From Cunninghamella blakesleeana (Eukaryota; Mucoromycota; Mucoromycetes; Mucorales; Cunninghamellaceae): 64,000 nt of DNA. Positions 40,727-52,864 of the stretch are shown here, piece by piece (position 1 is the first letter of the stretch; every line of letters starts with the position of its first letter). The notes below the pieces were generated by a model, which was not told the origin of the DNA, searched no databases, and saw nothing but the letters and a program-made list of their open reading frames with translations. Position numbers and translations under genes: made by a program. The stretch spans positions 930,001-994,000 of the forward strand of contig JAFCIZ010000007.1 of the NCBI GenBank assembly GCA_017871115.1, given 5' to 3'.

Positions 40727-42471
40727 TTATATTAATGGCGATTTTGAGTTGGTTGAAGCTATAGATGTTCTATTCGATAAAGAAGAAGAAATAGAAAGAT
40801 GATAATTATTATGATCTGATGATACAGGTGAAGGTGATATTGGTGAAGACGACAATGGTGATGTAGATGTAGATGAAGACGAAGATGACTTTGGCTGTGG
40901 TGGTGATAGTGTCACTGCATTTAAAGAAGCATCCCATAATTTACACATTATTTCTACTAGTCCATCAAAACCTTTCTGTGCCACTTTTCTACTTGCCATC
41001 TCACACGAAAATTTTAAAGCAGTTAAAGTATTTAATTTATGAGATAAACAAAATATAATTCCTCCAATAAATGTATCCCCCGCTCCAACTGTATCTACTA
41101 CTTCGTGAACTGGTAAAGCTGAAGCGTGAATCAATTTACCATTACTTAAAAGACATGTTGCTCCCTGTTCACCCCAAGTACAAAATAATGTAGCACTATG
41201 CATATATATAATATGATATATATATATATATATATTCATTAATCCGAATTAATTTTTAATATTTTATTTTCAATCATCATCTAATATTAATATATCACTC
41301 ATTACCTTGGTTTACATTGATGTTTAATAAATCTTAAAAAATCATTTGGATGACTATAGCCACGTCTTTCTGCAAATAGTTTTGAAAAAAACATAATATC
41401 ACCCTAAAAATGAAATGAATAGAAAAAGAAAAATGTGTATTTAAAATCAGGACGCATTCCTTTTTTTTTTTTCTTAATATTTTAATATTTACTTATTTAT
41501 TATTATTTACCTTGGATAATAATAAATCTATATCTTCTCTATCAGGTTTTTCCATTTCAATAGAAATTGTCAACTGTGATCTCCAACCTTCCTTTGATGC
41601 TTTTGAGTCCAGCCAATCCACCTGCTCTACTACATTATAAACATTTCTACCCTCAAAATGTGCCCATGAAAATGGAATAGTATTGTTTGAAAAGGATGTT
41701 GCATTATTAATGTTTAATACTTCAAATTTTCTTACAAACTCTTCTTTGGTGATTTCTGTTGTTCTAAAAAAGAGAGAGGGAAAGAAAAAAAATAAAAAAT
41801 TATTGAATTAAAAAAATGTGTTCCATGCCCATACAAATTATATATAGGCAACTTACTTGTTGTGTGATATAATGGTTCTTGCCCCAGTTTCTTTACTTTG
41901 TATAATATAAGAGGATGGTAAAGGAGTTTTACGATAGAGACAAGTTTTTGTTTTAATACCCATATCTTCCAAGGATTGAACTAAAGAACTAATATATATA
42001 TATAGATTAATGATTATTAAATTATATTATTAGGGCTTTAATTTTCTTTTATTTTATTTTTTAATATATATATATATACCTCGATGATTCTTTTGAACCT
42101 AAAGCAGACATACACCAAGGTTGAAACCTAGGGAACTGGCACAACACTTCGGCAGTATTACTAATATTACCACCACGTCTTTGTTCCATATCTTTTGCAC
42201 GTATCTTCGAATCTTCTTTTGGATATTCATCCATATATAAAATGGTATCCTGGTATAATTGTCCAACAAGTAAAATATTAATGGTTTTGGGTAAATGACC
42301 AGGATTCAGTATACTCTCTTTTACATCCTTTAATATTGAACTAGAAGATAATGATGTAGTACTATTGTTATTAATATTGATATTATTATTGTTATTGTTA
42401 TTGTTATTGTTATCAACCAAATGGTTTGAAGAAGTATGCTGTTGATTTTTTTTTTTATGAAAAGGAAACAT
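40727..42471 (-). CDS. PfkB-family sugar kinase (ketohexokinase-like)
   Basis: Five exons (42471-42080, 41988-41857, 41763-41511, 41403-41306, 41195-40727) join in phase to 447 residues. After about 60 Asn/Ser-rich residues the ribokinase fold starts with INILLVGQLYQDTILYMDEYP. The sugar-binding motif RRGGNISNTAEVL and the catalytic anion-hole motif VDTVGAGDTFIGG (GAGD at 329-332) are both intact. Order and spacing (GSDL-type PLPSSYIIQSKETGARTIISHN, then PFSWAHFEGRN) resemble ketohexokinase more than ribokinase. It would phosphorylate a ketose or related sugar with ATP in the cytosol. The C-terminal 70 residues are Ser/Pro low complexity, absent from animal ketohexokinases. Substrate not provable from sequence. 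Confidence 0.85.
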
Positions 42472-43140
42472 AATTTATTAAAAAAAATAAAAAGCAAGTT
42501 AAAGTAAAAAAATGAAGTAAAAAAAAAACTACGATATTTTTCAAAAAATAAAATAAAATAAAAACGAAAGAGAGCGTGCTGAAAAAAACTTTATTTTTTA
42601 AGTTTACGCATAAATTTTAAACTCAGTATTTTTTCAAAATGTATTCCAGTCCTTACAAAGATCCAATTTACCAGTATTTAATAGGAAAAAATAGATAGCT
42701 TAGTTTAGTAGTAAACCAAAAAAAAAAAAAAAAAAAAAAAAGCAGAATTAAATAATAAAAAATAAAATATATATTTTAAAAATTATAAATGGGACTAATA
42801 AACGTTTAAAAAAATTGATATTGGAAAAGAGCACACTTTTTTATTAGAATTAAAAAAATAAAAGATTTTTTATATTGACCCTAATTGGGAATATGGCTGA
42901 TCATAAAATAAACTTTGAGTTTACAACATTTTTTAAACTCAAAACAATGTAAATCTTTAATTTTCTATTGACCCTACTTTATAAACTCTTGATTGTCATC
43001 TTAATGTATTTATTATTGGATTTGTTATAAAATAAAATTAAATAAAATAAAGAGAAATTTATTAATGAATGAATGAATATATACAATTTACACAATTTTC
43101 GCAAAAGTTCTTTTTAAAAAAAAACAGGGTACTATAATAT
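42472..43140. other. Intergenic region
   Basis: The upstream region of the sugar kinase and 3' flank of the next minus-strand gene. It contains an A run at 42719-42740 and a 9-bp perfect inverted repeat (TTTGAGTTT at 42914-42922, AAACTCAAA at 42935-42943). The phrase tattgaccctaa/tattgaccctac occurs twice (near 42872 and 42967). No coding signal. Confidence 0.5.
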
Positions 43141-44763
43141 TTATGTTAAAAATATTTTACTACTATAAGATTCTTGAAAAGAAGAACGTCTATTTGGTGA
43201 ACGGAGTTCTAAGTACTCATTAATATTGATATTAGCGAAGTTTTCATTTGCCGACGTAGGTTTAATTAACGTTGTTGAAGATTGATTATGAGTGTAATGA
43301 TTAAAAGTTGAAGAAGAGCAATTTGTTGATTTATAAGCTTTCGTATCAAATTCTTCCAATTGCGAAGAGGAGTAAGAAGTCATTGTTGATTGACGGTGAT
43401 AATGTTGATCTGGTGAATTCGTGGGCAGCGATGATTGCGTATAAGTAGGCACTTGGTTACTAACTAGAGGAGGAGAAGGTGATAGAGAGGTTTGATAGAG
43501 AGGTTGGTGAGGATTCTCAGAAAATTCAAAAGTATCTATATCATGGTCATCTTTTAAAATGGTACCAAACTTTGATTTAATGTTGTAGTGACCATCGCTA
43601 CTATTATTATTATTATTAGAATGTGATTGACTAGCATTATTATCAGTTGATAATGATGTATTTTTTAAATCCGAAGTATCATGGCGACCTTGTCGGCCAT
43701 TAGGCTGGGATGTAACCCAATGAATGGTGATATTGTTAATGATGACATCAACAAAGCAGCAAGTAAGGCAGAGAGCACCTCTTGCTTCGGCATTAAATAA
43801 TATTAAAAGAAGAATATTTCCACTGGATATAACTAAACAAACAACGGATGCTACCAATGTACGTTTTGCTACGTCTTGTAAACGTGAGATTCTATGATCC
43901 TTAATAACATTTTTATGCATTTTCATTAAAGGTCGAACGAACAAAATAGTCATATATAAATTGATGATCTAAATTAATAAAAATAAATAGAGTGGTCATT
44001 TAGAGGGATGATAACGGTAATGATAATATTTTTTTTAATGATTTTATCTTTCTTCTTACAAAATCATAAATTAAGATTAAATAAGCAGCACCTATATGAA
44101 ACCCAATAATACAGGTTCCATCAGAAGTAATTCTGGTGATATGAGTAGTTAATAAAAATATAATAATGCCGGCATATGGTGCTAACAATAATAAATGAAA
44201 TCGATAAGATTTTGATCGTAGTCTTGGTTCATTACTTGCACCGACAATCCATACTTTTTCAATCAACCTATTTTTTTTTTTTTTTGAATAAATGAGTATT
44301 TAATTTTTATTTACTACTATAATTACAATATTATATTATTCTAAACTTTTTTTTTTTTACCAGCTATAAATAAAAATTTTTGTCCCTGTATAAAAAATAT
44401 CACATCCAATACTTGCCAACGTACAAGAAACAAAATTACCTATTGATAAAGTAGAATAACAGATCATGGATCAACAAAAAGATATTAAGCATGGATTGGA
44501 TTTATTTTATTTTTATTACCATTGTTTGATGCAATAATAGGTAAACCACTGAATATAAATGCCCATGAACAGATATACAATAGAAGGACTAAAAGTTTAG
44601 CTAAAGATAAAAATCTATACTCCACTTCATAGGATTTAATTCCAAAAAGTATACCTAAAATAGTAACACAAGTCAACCCAACAGTTTGATGGATTATCTC
44701 CATGGTATCTGGTTGTGGTGTATATGAATAAGATACTGATTCTGTAATTTCATGTACGGACAT
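43141..44763 (-). CDS. Seven-pass receptor-like membrane protein
   Basis: Four exons (44763-44520, 44439-44361, 44267-44060, 43968-43141) join in phase to 452 residues. Seven hydrophobic segments lie in the first 265 residues: IIHQTVGLTCVTILGILFGI, LLVLLLYICSWAFIFSGLPI, CTLASIGCDIFYTGTKIFIY, LLLLAPYAGIIIFLLTT, FHIGAAYLILIYDFIINLYM, TLVASVVCLVISSGNILLLI and ALCLTCCFVDVIINNITIHW. The loop after segment 5 is basic (KMHKNVIKDHRISRLQDVAKR), and a long cytoplasmic Ser/Thr/Asn/Gln-rich tail follows. This is the architecture of a G-protein coupled receptor, with a short outside N-terminus, but no fungal pheromone, cAMP-type or Gpr1 signature is visible. The family is not recognised; signalling through a G protein is a guess. 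Confidence 0.7.
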
Positions 44764-45112
44764 TTTTTTTTCTCAAAATAAAAAAAGAGCGAATGAAAGA
44801 AAACAAAGATTCAGAAAAAAAAGAAGGAAGAAGAAAAAAAAAAGCGAAAAAAAGAAAAGGATAGAATAGGGATAAAAAAAAAAGTTTTTTATTATTGTTT
44901 TTTTTACTTCTTTTCAAAGTAGATCAAAATAACTTTGCGTAACAATGTAAAAAAAAAAAAAACCAAGTTCAGCCAAATTAAAGTTCAAAATATTTATACG
45001 ATGCAGCATTTTATACGATTTCTTGGGTTGATGCGTCGTAACCTTAGATTTAACTTTTTTTTTTTCACTTATCATATCATCATATTTTTTTGTCAAACAT
45101 TACTATCTTTTA

Positions 45113-45153
<41 letters not shown>

Positions 45154-45458
45154 TATTCCTATTTAACTTTTTTTTTTTAAAAAAAAAAAGTAAAATAATA
45201 CAGATACTTATTAAAAATACCTTGGGAAAAAAATAATAATATTAAGCCGACAAGTGAAAAAAAATAAATAGAAAAAAAGAACAAGGTAATTCTAAGATCA
45301 CGACGTCAAGCCAATTTGAAAGCACTGTAATTTAATTACTTTGTTGTTTGACATAAAACATAGTTAATCATCTTTTATGGAATAATAGAACAAATGTTGA
45401 TATAAAAATACATATGAAATCAAATGTGATGATATATCTAAATATATATATAATATAT

Positions 45459-45493
<35 letters not shown>

Positions 45494-46647
45494 AATATTA
45501 TGTTTATGTTATGACTACGGCTATAACTACGATTATAATAATGGCTATTATAATTAATGCTAATAGAAATCAATAATAAACTCGTTGATGGGAGATACAA
45601 TAATATAAAGGAGAATAAAATCTTAATCTTTATATAAATAAAAAATACGTAAAAAAAAATAAAAAAAAACAGGTTTGTGGATGTGATACACATTAGCCGT
45701 AAGGACAACGATTATTCCCAACTTTTTGGAATTTCAAAAAAATTAGCGTAAGTCTATGCGCAGGGGAGATTTGACCAGGAGAAGGTTTTAGCAGTAAAAA
45801 AATACAAGTAATCTACATTTTCTTCTGATTGAAGAGGCTGGGGAATGAACAAAGTATAAATACATAAATATACATTTGTATATTTATATTTCTATATATA
45901 TATTTAAAAAAATATGCATATATATCTTATCTTTTATGAAATAATAAAACATTAAAAAATTACAACTATTCCCATATTTTAAATTAGAATTAAAAAATAG
46001 GAATAAAAAAAAAAACAATATAGAATATATATATTCTACGTATTATTGTATTTTCTTTTAATAATATAAAAAAAAAGTCATTTTGCATAAAATAAAGAAA
46101 TGGACACTTTAAAAAAATTCCGGAGGAACAGCTGAGATTAATTATTACCATTTGTTGTACTTTCTTTTTTATGCTCGATAGAAAAGCTGAAGAATGATAT
46201 ACTTTATTTATTTTATCATTGCATCCAATATATATAAATGAGCAATCGATTTTTATCTGATTTTAATAGATGTAGCTACTGGATATGTTTTAAGCATATA
46301 AAAAAAGCGAAATAAAAAGAACACTGAGTTTAAATTGCGTGAATTTTCAGAAACTGGTATGTTGAATGTACTCCTAATTTTTTTTTCTTTTTTCACCCTC
46401 TTTTTCTTTTTTCTCTCTCTTTTTTTTTCCTTTTTCTATTAAACAAGATATATTATTATAGATATATTTATTACTATATTATATTATAATATATAATAAT
46501 ATATATTTATGTTTATATTTAAATAATAATATTAATAATATAGATATATAAAATAGATTACTATATATATATATATATTCATATTTATTATATTATATTT
46601 GTTTAATTCCATTATTATATTTACAACTATTACTATTATTTTGTGTT
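44764..46647. other. Long intergenic region with microsatellites
   Basis: Divergent spacer between the seven-pass protein and mss4. It has a T11A11 tract at 45168-45189, (TA)n at 45115-45151 and (AG)n at 45463-45490. The T/C-rich block at 46380-46440 and A/T repeats precede mss4. Around 45700-45860 and 46090-46370 the base composition is less skewed than its surroundings, which could mean non-coding RNA or regulatory sequence, but I recognise nothing. Confidence 0.5.
45463..45490. repeat. (AG)n microsatellite
   Basis: Fourteen perfect AG units in the divergent spacer upstream of the seven-pass protein. Confidence 0.9.
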
Positions 46648-47779
46648 ATGCCATCCAGTCCTTGTGCAACCCAAACATTATATGAAAAAAAACGTTCAAA
46701 AAGTGACAAAGTTTTATCAAAAACAACTACTACAACAACCATTCACCATCATCAACCTTCATCTTTACATTCTAATCCAACCATGATTACTCATATTCCT
46801 GCACAACAAGATCCTAATTCTTTTATACCAAATCTAACAGCTCATAAATTAAAAGAACTCTCCGATTTAAGTCAAACCAAAAATACAATCGATTCTTCTA
46901 TAAATCAACAACCCCAACAACCCATTATCATTCATAACGAAACCATTATCCATAACGAATATAAATATTATTCTGAAAAAAATTCAACTTGTGAAAAAGC
47001 TATTCAGACTGTATCTATAGATAATAATAATAATAATGATAATGATAATAGTATAACAATCTCACCAACCTCGGATTTAATAGTAGATAAAGAAATCAAT
47101 ACCACATATGGCCAATACGATAATAATAATGAAATAATACACCCTGTAGAAAAGGAAAAGGAAAATATTCGACCTGATGACAATTATCAACTCAATGATA
47201 ATGATATCATACATCCTGTAGAAGAAAAAGAAATAGAAAAGAAAGAAATTTATCATGACACTATTAATAATGATGCTATAGAGCCTATACAAGAAAAAAT
47301 AAAAGATGAAGAAGAAATAATGAAAAAAGAAAAGGGGTATAATGATGACGAAGATGACGATCATCAACCACTACCACCTCAACCTCAACCATCGTCGATA
47401 AAAACGAAAAGAAAAAAAACACCTACCAAACCGCTATATGTGAATACAGCAAAGGATCATCAAATGAATGTAAGTCGACGTTCTATAAATCTATCCACTA
47501 CACCTCGATTATGGTCACCCTTTCGTCGTCGTTCTTCATCTTTTTCTTTACGCTCTCCCAATGCTCGGTTAGACCTTCAACATGATGATCATGATGATCA
47601 TAATGAATTGCATGTTGATAACATGGAACATACTTATGAACCCAACGAATCTATATCGAAAAGATCTATTAAAAAAATAAGAAGACGAAAACATTATGCT
47701 GATACTGATGATGAAGAGGATCACATTATTATTGGAACAAGAGTTGCTGAAGGCCATCGTAATTATCAATTAATGTAAG

Positions 47780-47831
<52 letters not shown>

Positions 47832-49627
47832 ATGTATATATTAGGGGTTGATGGGAGAGGGATAAGGGAGACAAGAAGGGGGAAAGTTTTATATAATAGA
47901 TAATTAAATAATAAGAAAATGAAGAATACATATTATATATTTTGGAAGGAAAAAAGAGAAAAAAATAAAAAGTAAAACCTTTGGAAAAAAAAAAAAATGG
48001 GAATAGTCATTTTATAAAACTCCTTTTAAAAAAAATGCCCTTTTTTTATATATACAAATACATATATATTTTTTGCCCTTTTATATAGGTATGATATGTT
48101 GACAGGGATAAGAATAGCAGTTGGAAGAGTATCTGCAAAAATGAGAAGGGATCCTAATAACGATGATTTTACTGCTGCTCATAAATTAGTCTTTGATATG
48201 TAAGTCAATATATATACTTAAATAGATAAAGAAATAACAAAGGGAGGAAGATGTCTGTGTGTATAAAAGGAGTTTATATTTTGGTATCTGTCAACTTAAT
48301 GTATTTTATTTTATATTGTTTTTTATTACCATTATACAGAACAGGAAATGAGCTTACACCAGGAGTTAAATATGATTTTAAATTTAAAGATTATGCACCA
48401 TGGGTATTTAGAAATCTTCGTGAAATATTTCATATTGATGCTGCTGATTATTTGGTAAATATTATAATATATATATATATATATACATTGTCCTTTCTAT
48501 TAATATACCATTATTATTCTTATTCTTACTATTCATTATTTTAGATGTCCTTAACTCATAAGTATATATTATCAGAACTTGGTTCCCCTGGGAAAAGTGG
48601 TAGCTTCTTTTATTATTCAAGAGATTATCGTTTTATTATTAAAACCATTCATCATTCTGAACATAGTTTTATGCGGAAAATTTTATCACAGTATTATGAT
48701 GTAAGTCTATATAAATTTATGCATTTATTTGTTAAATATATATATATATATATATATACATTATGTATTTTATTTTTTAACTTTTTGCTATTTTTTTTTT
48801 TTTTTAATTTTCTCTATATTATATTTATAGCATTGTAAACAAAACCCAAATACCCTTCTAAGTCGAATATACGGATTACACCGGATCAAATTACCACATG
48901 GCAAAAAAATACATTTCGTAGTAATGGGAAATGTATTTCCACCAAATAAAAATGTACATGAAACATATGATTTAAAAGGTTCTACTTTTGGTAGAATTAC
49001 AACTGATGAAGAAATTGATAGAAATGCACACGCCGTTATGAAAGATTTGAATTGGATGAATCAAGGGAAAAAATTAGAATTAGGGCCTATCAAAAAACAA
49101 CTATTATTATCACAGCTAGAAAAAGATGTATTGGTAAAATATCATATTTTTTTATTATTGATATTATTATTATTATGTATTATTCTATTTGTTAATTAAT
49201 CATCCTTTTTTTATTTTAGCTTTTAATAAAACTAAATATAATGGATTATAGTTTATTGGTTGGTATTCATGAATTAGATAGAGGAAATGATGAAACTTAT
49301 TATGATCATCATCTTCATTTAGTAGAGGTAAATACATTAATATATATATATATATATAGCACAGAAAATGGTTTGTTTATTTTATTTTAATTCTATTTAT
49401 TTTGCTTTTTTCTTACTTTTCCCATTAGTCACATGGATTAGACAGACCATCAACAAAACAAACAAAAGCAGATAAAAGAAAAACAGTTAAATACACAACT
49501 AGTCCAGTACCATTAGGATCTAATTCACAAATATCCAATTCCACATCTGAAGAGTAAAGTCGTTGGAAATAGATATACAAAATTATATTGATTTATTTAT
49601 TCATTTTTATATTTTTGTTTTTTTATT

Positions 49628-49670
<43 letters not shown>

Positions 49671-50020
49671 GGCGACATTGTATATTTTATGCTGATAATG
49701 GTGGATATCAAAGTAGTGGTCAACATGATAGAAATACCAATATACTTTATTTCATTGGTATCATTGACATTTTGACACCTTATAATTTTGTTAAAAGAAC
49801 TGAACATATTTGGAAAAGTATTACTCAAGACAAGGTAAAAGATATATAATTTTTAAAGAGAAAAAGAAAAAAAGAAAGAAATAACAATATTGAAAATTGA
49901 CCTATTTTACTTTTTTATACTTGTATTTTTTTAATATCCCAGAATACAATCTCATCTGTCCCACCCAAACTTTATGGCGAACGATTTTTAGAATTTATGC
50001 GAAATGCAGTCCGTTCATAA
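46648..50020 (+). CDS. mss4: Phosphatidylinositol-4-phosphate 5-kinase
   Basis: Nine exons (46648-47774, 48089-48199, 48340-48454, 48545-48700, 48831-49133, 49220-49327, 49429-49553, 49669-49834, 49943-50020) join in phase to 762 residues. The first 370 residues are disordered: Thr/Asn-rich, then Asp/Glu/Lys-rich, with a Ser/Arg-rich basic patch ([11 protein letters not shown]). The kinase core follows: [38 protein letters not shown] (ATP-binding Lys), the DLKGSTFGR motif (550-558), [11 protein letters not shown] (MDYSLL 612-617), and the specificity loop [17 protein letters not shown], which favours PI4P as substrate. It makes PI(4,5)P2 at the plasma membrane, controlling actin and Pkc1/Rho1 signalling. 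The first intron carries a T12A37 tract. Confidence 0.95.
47781..47829 (+). repeat. T12A37 homopolymer tract in mss4 intron 1
   Basis: Twelve T followed directly by 37 A, just after the first donor site of mss4. The longest poly-A in the window, and the T part is self-complementary to the A part. Confidence 0.9.
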
Positions 50021-50938
50021 AAACATTTTTATTGTTTAATTTTTTTTTTTTTTTTTTTTACACACATTTATTCATACATAAATATTTATTAAAGATAATT
50101 CTATATAGTTAATTTATCATAATTATTATCTTATTATTTTTTATATTCTTATATTTATTATTTATTATTACATTATCACACTATTATTATTATAATTATT
50201 ATTTTTATTTTCATTATTTTTATTTTTTTACCATTATTTTGTAAATAGGTTTAAACAAAACAAAAATAAAAAATAATGCATTTTTTTTTTTTGATTTGCA
50301 TTTTTGATTTGACGAAAGGTAAAAATATTTTTCCGTCATTATGAATTTGATTTGTTCAAAAGCAGAAATTTTCTTTTATAAATAATTTATATATCAACAT
50401 ATAAGAATATTATATTATATATACTTACAATATACTACATTATATTATATTATATTATATATAAGCATTGATTTTGATATTATGGCCATACAACCCTAGA
50501 AGATTGACATTTTTGTTTACTCTAAAAAATCTTAAATTATACACAAAGAAAAGAAAAAAATAAGACAACTCTCCCTTTATTATTTTTAATAATCATTATT
50601 AAAAAAAGTTTTAAAATGGTTTTTTGAACCAATCAATTATTAATTGTTTAAACCTCCGACTCTGTGATGATTCAGCCATGTGAATATAATTATTTATTTA
50701 TTTTTTTCCTTTTCCTACTTTGTCTCTCTCTTTTCCCCATTTTTTTTTTCTTTCTCTTTTTATTATCTATTATTTTTTTTAAGCTCTCCTTTCATTAAAC
50801 TTTTATTTATATATATATATATTATAAGCATATTTATAATATACATATATATTTATACAATCTAATCAATCAATCAATTAATTAATTCATCTAATCAATT
50901 AATCAATCAACCAACCAATTAATAATAATAAATAAAAT
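50021..50938. other. Intergenic region between mss4 and pex13
   Basis: A/T-rich spacer with (TTA)n-like repeats at 50130-50240, a T/C-rich block at 50700-50790 and a run of AATCAATCA/ATTAATTA repeats at 50862-50920 immediately before pex13. No coding signal. Confidence 0.55.
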
Positions 50939-52343
50939 ATGCCTTCTCCTCCTAAACCTTGGGAAGTAAATGGTGGTGGAAATACGACATCAACTCCTAT
51001 CACTACTCCTTCAGCAGCTATTGCTACTTCAACTGATTCACCCCCTAGTATACCTGATCGTTCTACTTCAACAACCATGACAACTGCTAATCGACCAGCT
51101 GGAGGTAAATAATAGATTATATATAATTATTTCTGGATTTGGATTATATTTTTTACACTATGAATATATATATATATATAGTTGAATAGACACTAATAAT
51201 AATTAAACTTCATATTATTTTTATTTCTATTTATTTATTTTATTAATAGCTTATGGATCAACTGGTTATGGCTCAACTGGTTATGGCTCAACTGGCTATG
51301 GTTCAACTGGCTATGGTGGTATGGGATATGGCTCATCCTACGGTGGCTATGGCTCTTCCTATGGAGGCTATGGCTCTTCTTATGGAGGCTATGGCTCTTC
51401 TTATGGCGGCTATGGTTCATATGGTAGCCGTTATGGTATGGGCGGTCTTGGTTCTTATGGTAGCTACGGTGGTATGGGAGGCTATGGTGGTATGGGAGGA
51501 TACGGATATAATCGATTTGGTAACAACCGTATGTATGGTAATGGTATGATGGGTGGACCTGAAGACCAAATGGGTTTGACTCAACGTATGGAAATGAGTA
51601 CTCGTTCTACTTTCGAAGTGATCGAATCTATTGTTGGAGCTTTTGGTGGTATTGCTCAAATGTTGGATTCTACTTTTATGGCAACTCATTCTAGTTTCAT
51701 GGCCATGGTTGGTGTTGCCGAACAATTAGGCCATTTAAAATCATACCTTGGTTCCGTATTTAGTATCTTTGCCTTATATCGTCTTGCCAAGAAATTATTT
51801 AATAAGCTTACTGGTCGTGTTGAACCTGGTAAACCTATGGAAATGAACTTTGGTGAATTCCAACAATTTGAACAACAAGTGGCTGCTAATAACTCATCTC
51901 CTAAAATGTCTAAAAAACCCTTCTTCTTATTCTTAACGTTGGTGGTGGGTATTCCTTATTTAATGCATAAATTAATTCAACGAGTAGCTGCTAATAATCC
52001 AAATGGTATGCAACAACAACAACAAATACCTGGTATGCCTCCAAATAATAATGAAATTGATCCTTCAAAATTAGAATTTGGTCGTGCTACTTATGACTTT
52101 ACTGCTGAATCGCCTATGGAACTTAATTTGAAAAAGGGTGATATAGTTGCTATTTTATCAAAAGTAGATCCTGCTACTGGTGCTACTAGTCAATGGTGGC
52201 GTGGAAGACTTCGCGATGGTACAATGGGTATGTTCCCTGCAAATTATGTTGAAATTGTACAAAAAGGACCTGCCAATCCTGCTCCTGCTCCTGCTCCTGC
52301 CGCTTTACCTCCAACTTCAAATGATCCCATCAATTCCTCATAG
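50939..52343 (+). CDS. pex13: Peroxin-13
   Basis: Two exons (50939-51104, 51250-52343) join in phase to 419 residues. The first 80 residues are Ser/Thr/Pro-rich. A Gly/Tyr-rich region follows (about 56-145) built of tandem repeats GSTGY and GSSYGGY. The conserved Pex13 core is QRMEMSTRSTFEVIESIVGAFGGIAQMLDSTFMATHSSFMAMVGVAEQ and a membrane-associated segment FFLFLTLVVGIPYLMHKLI. A C-terminal SH3 domain (about 325-385) has ATYDFTAESPMELNLKKGDIV, QWWRG and FPANYVEIV. Pex13 with Pex14 forms the peroxisomal docking complex; the SH3 binds Pex14 and Pex5, and the YG-rich part is known to form a cohesive meshwork in the import pore. The next two genes may encode peroxisomal cargo. Confidence 0.95.
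51253..51440 (+). repeat. Tandem 12-bp and 21-bp repeats coding YG motifs of Pex13
   Basis: About four copies of a 15-bp unit encoding (G)STGY are followed by about five copies of a 21-bp unit encoding SSYGGYG. The units are nearly identical at the DNA level, including synonymous positions, which indicates recent tandem expansion. Confidence 0.8.
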
Positions 52344-52864
52344 ATTCCTTTTTTCCTTTATTCTTTTTAAATTTTTTTCTTTTATTACATAGTTTCCATC
52401 ATAGCGACCATCATAATATATTCTTTTAAAAAAAAATCTAAAAAACCAATCAATATAAACTTTATATATATAAAATTATATATTATATCATATTCCCTAT
52501 TATTACCTTTATTTATTTATTTTCTTTCACTTTTTCTATTATTATTATTATATATATTATCCTTTAGTTTAGCTTTTTTTTATTTTTTTTTATTATTATT
52601 CCTATGACATCTCTTATCGAATACGTATATTTTATTATTATTTTTGTAAATTACATATCAATAAAACATTAGTTGATTTTTTTTTTTCCTTATTCAAAAA
52701 ATATTAGCGGAGTTTTCATTAAATTTAAAATTTTCCACAATCAATTTCTTTTGACTAATATCGAAATTATAAAAATGGATTAATTGACATTGTTTTTTCT
52801 CTCTTTTTTTCTTTTCTTTATTTTTTTTTAAAAAAAACAATTGTAAAAACTATTATATTTAAAC
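52344..52864. other. Intergenic region between pex13 and the dehydrogenase
   Basis: The 3' flank of pex13 and promoter of the dehydrogenase, with a T9A8 tract at 52821-52837 that ends 27 bp before the dehydrogenase start. No coding signal. Confidence 0.6.

Noticed and set aside
45700..45800. Possible small nuclear RNA with an Sm-like AACTTTTTGG
   Set aside because: No snRNA 5' sequence or conserved secondary structure recognised.
46300..46370. Possible U5-like snRNA (phrase resembling ctgagtttaaa near 46324)
   Set aside because: No U5 loop sequence or Sm-site stem found upstream; similarity is limited to about ten bases.
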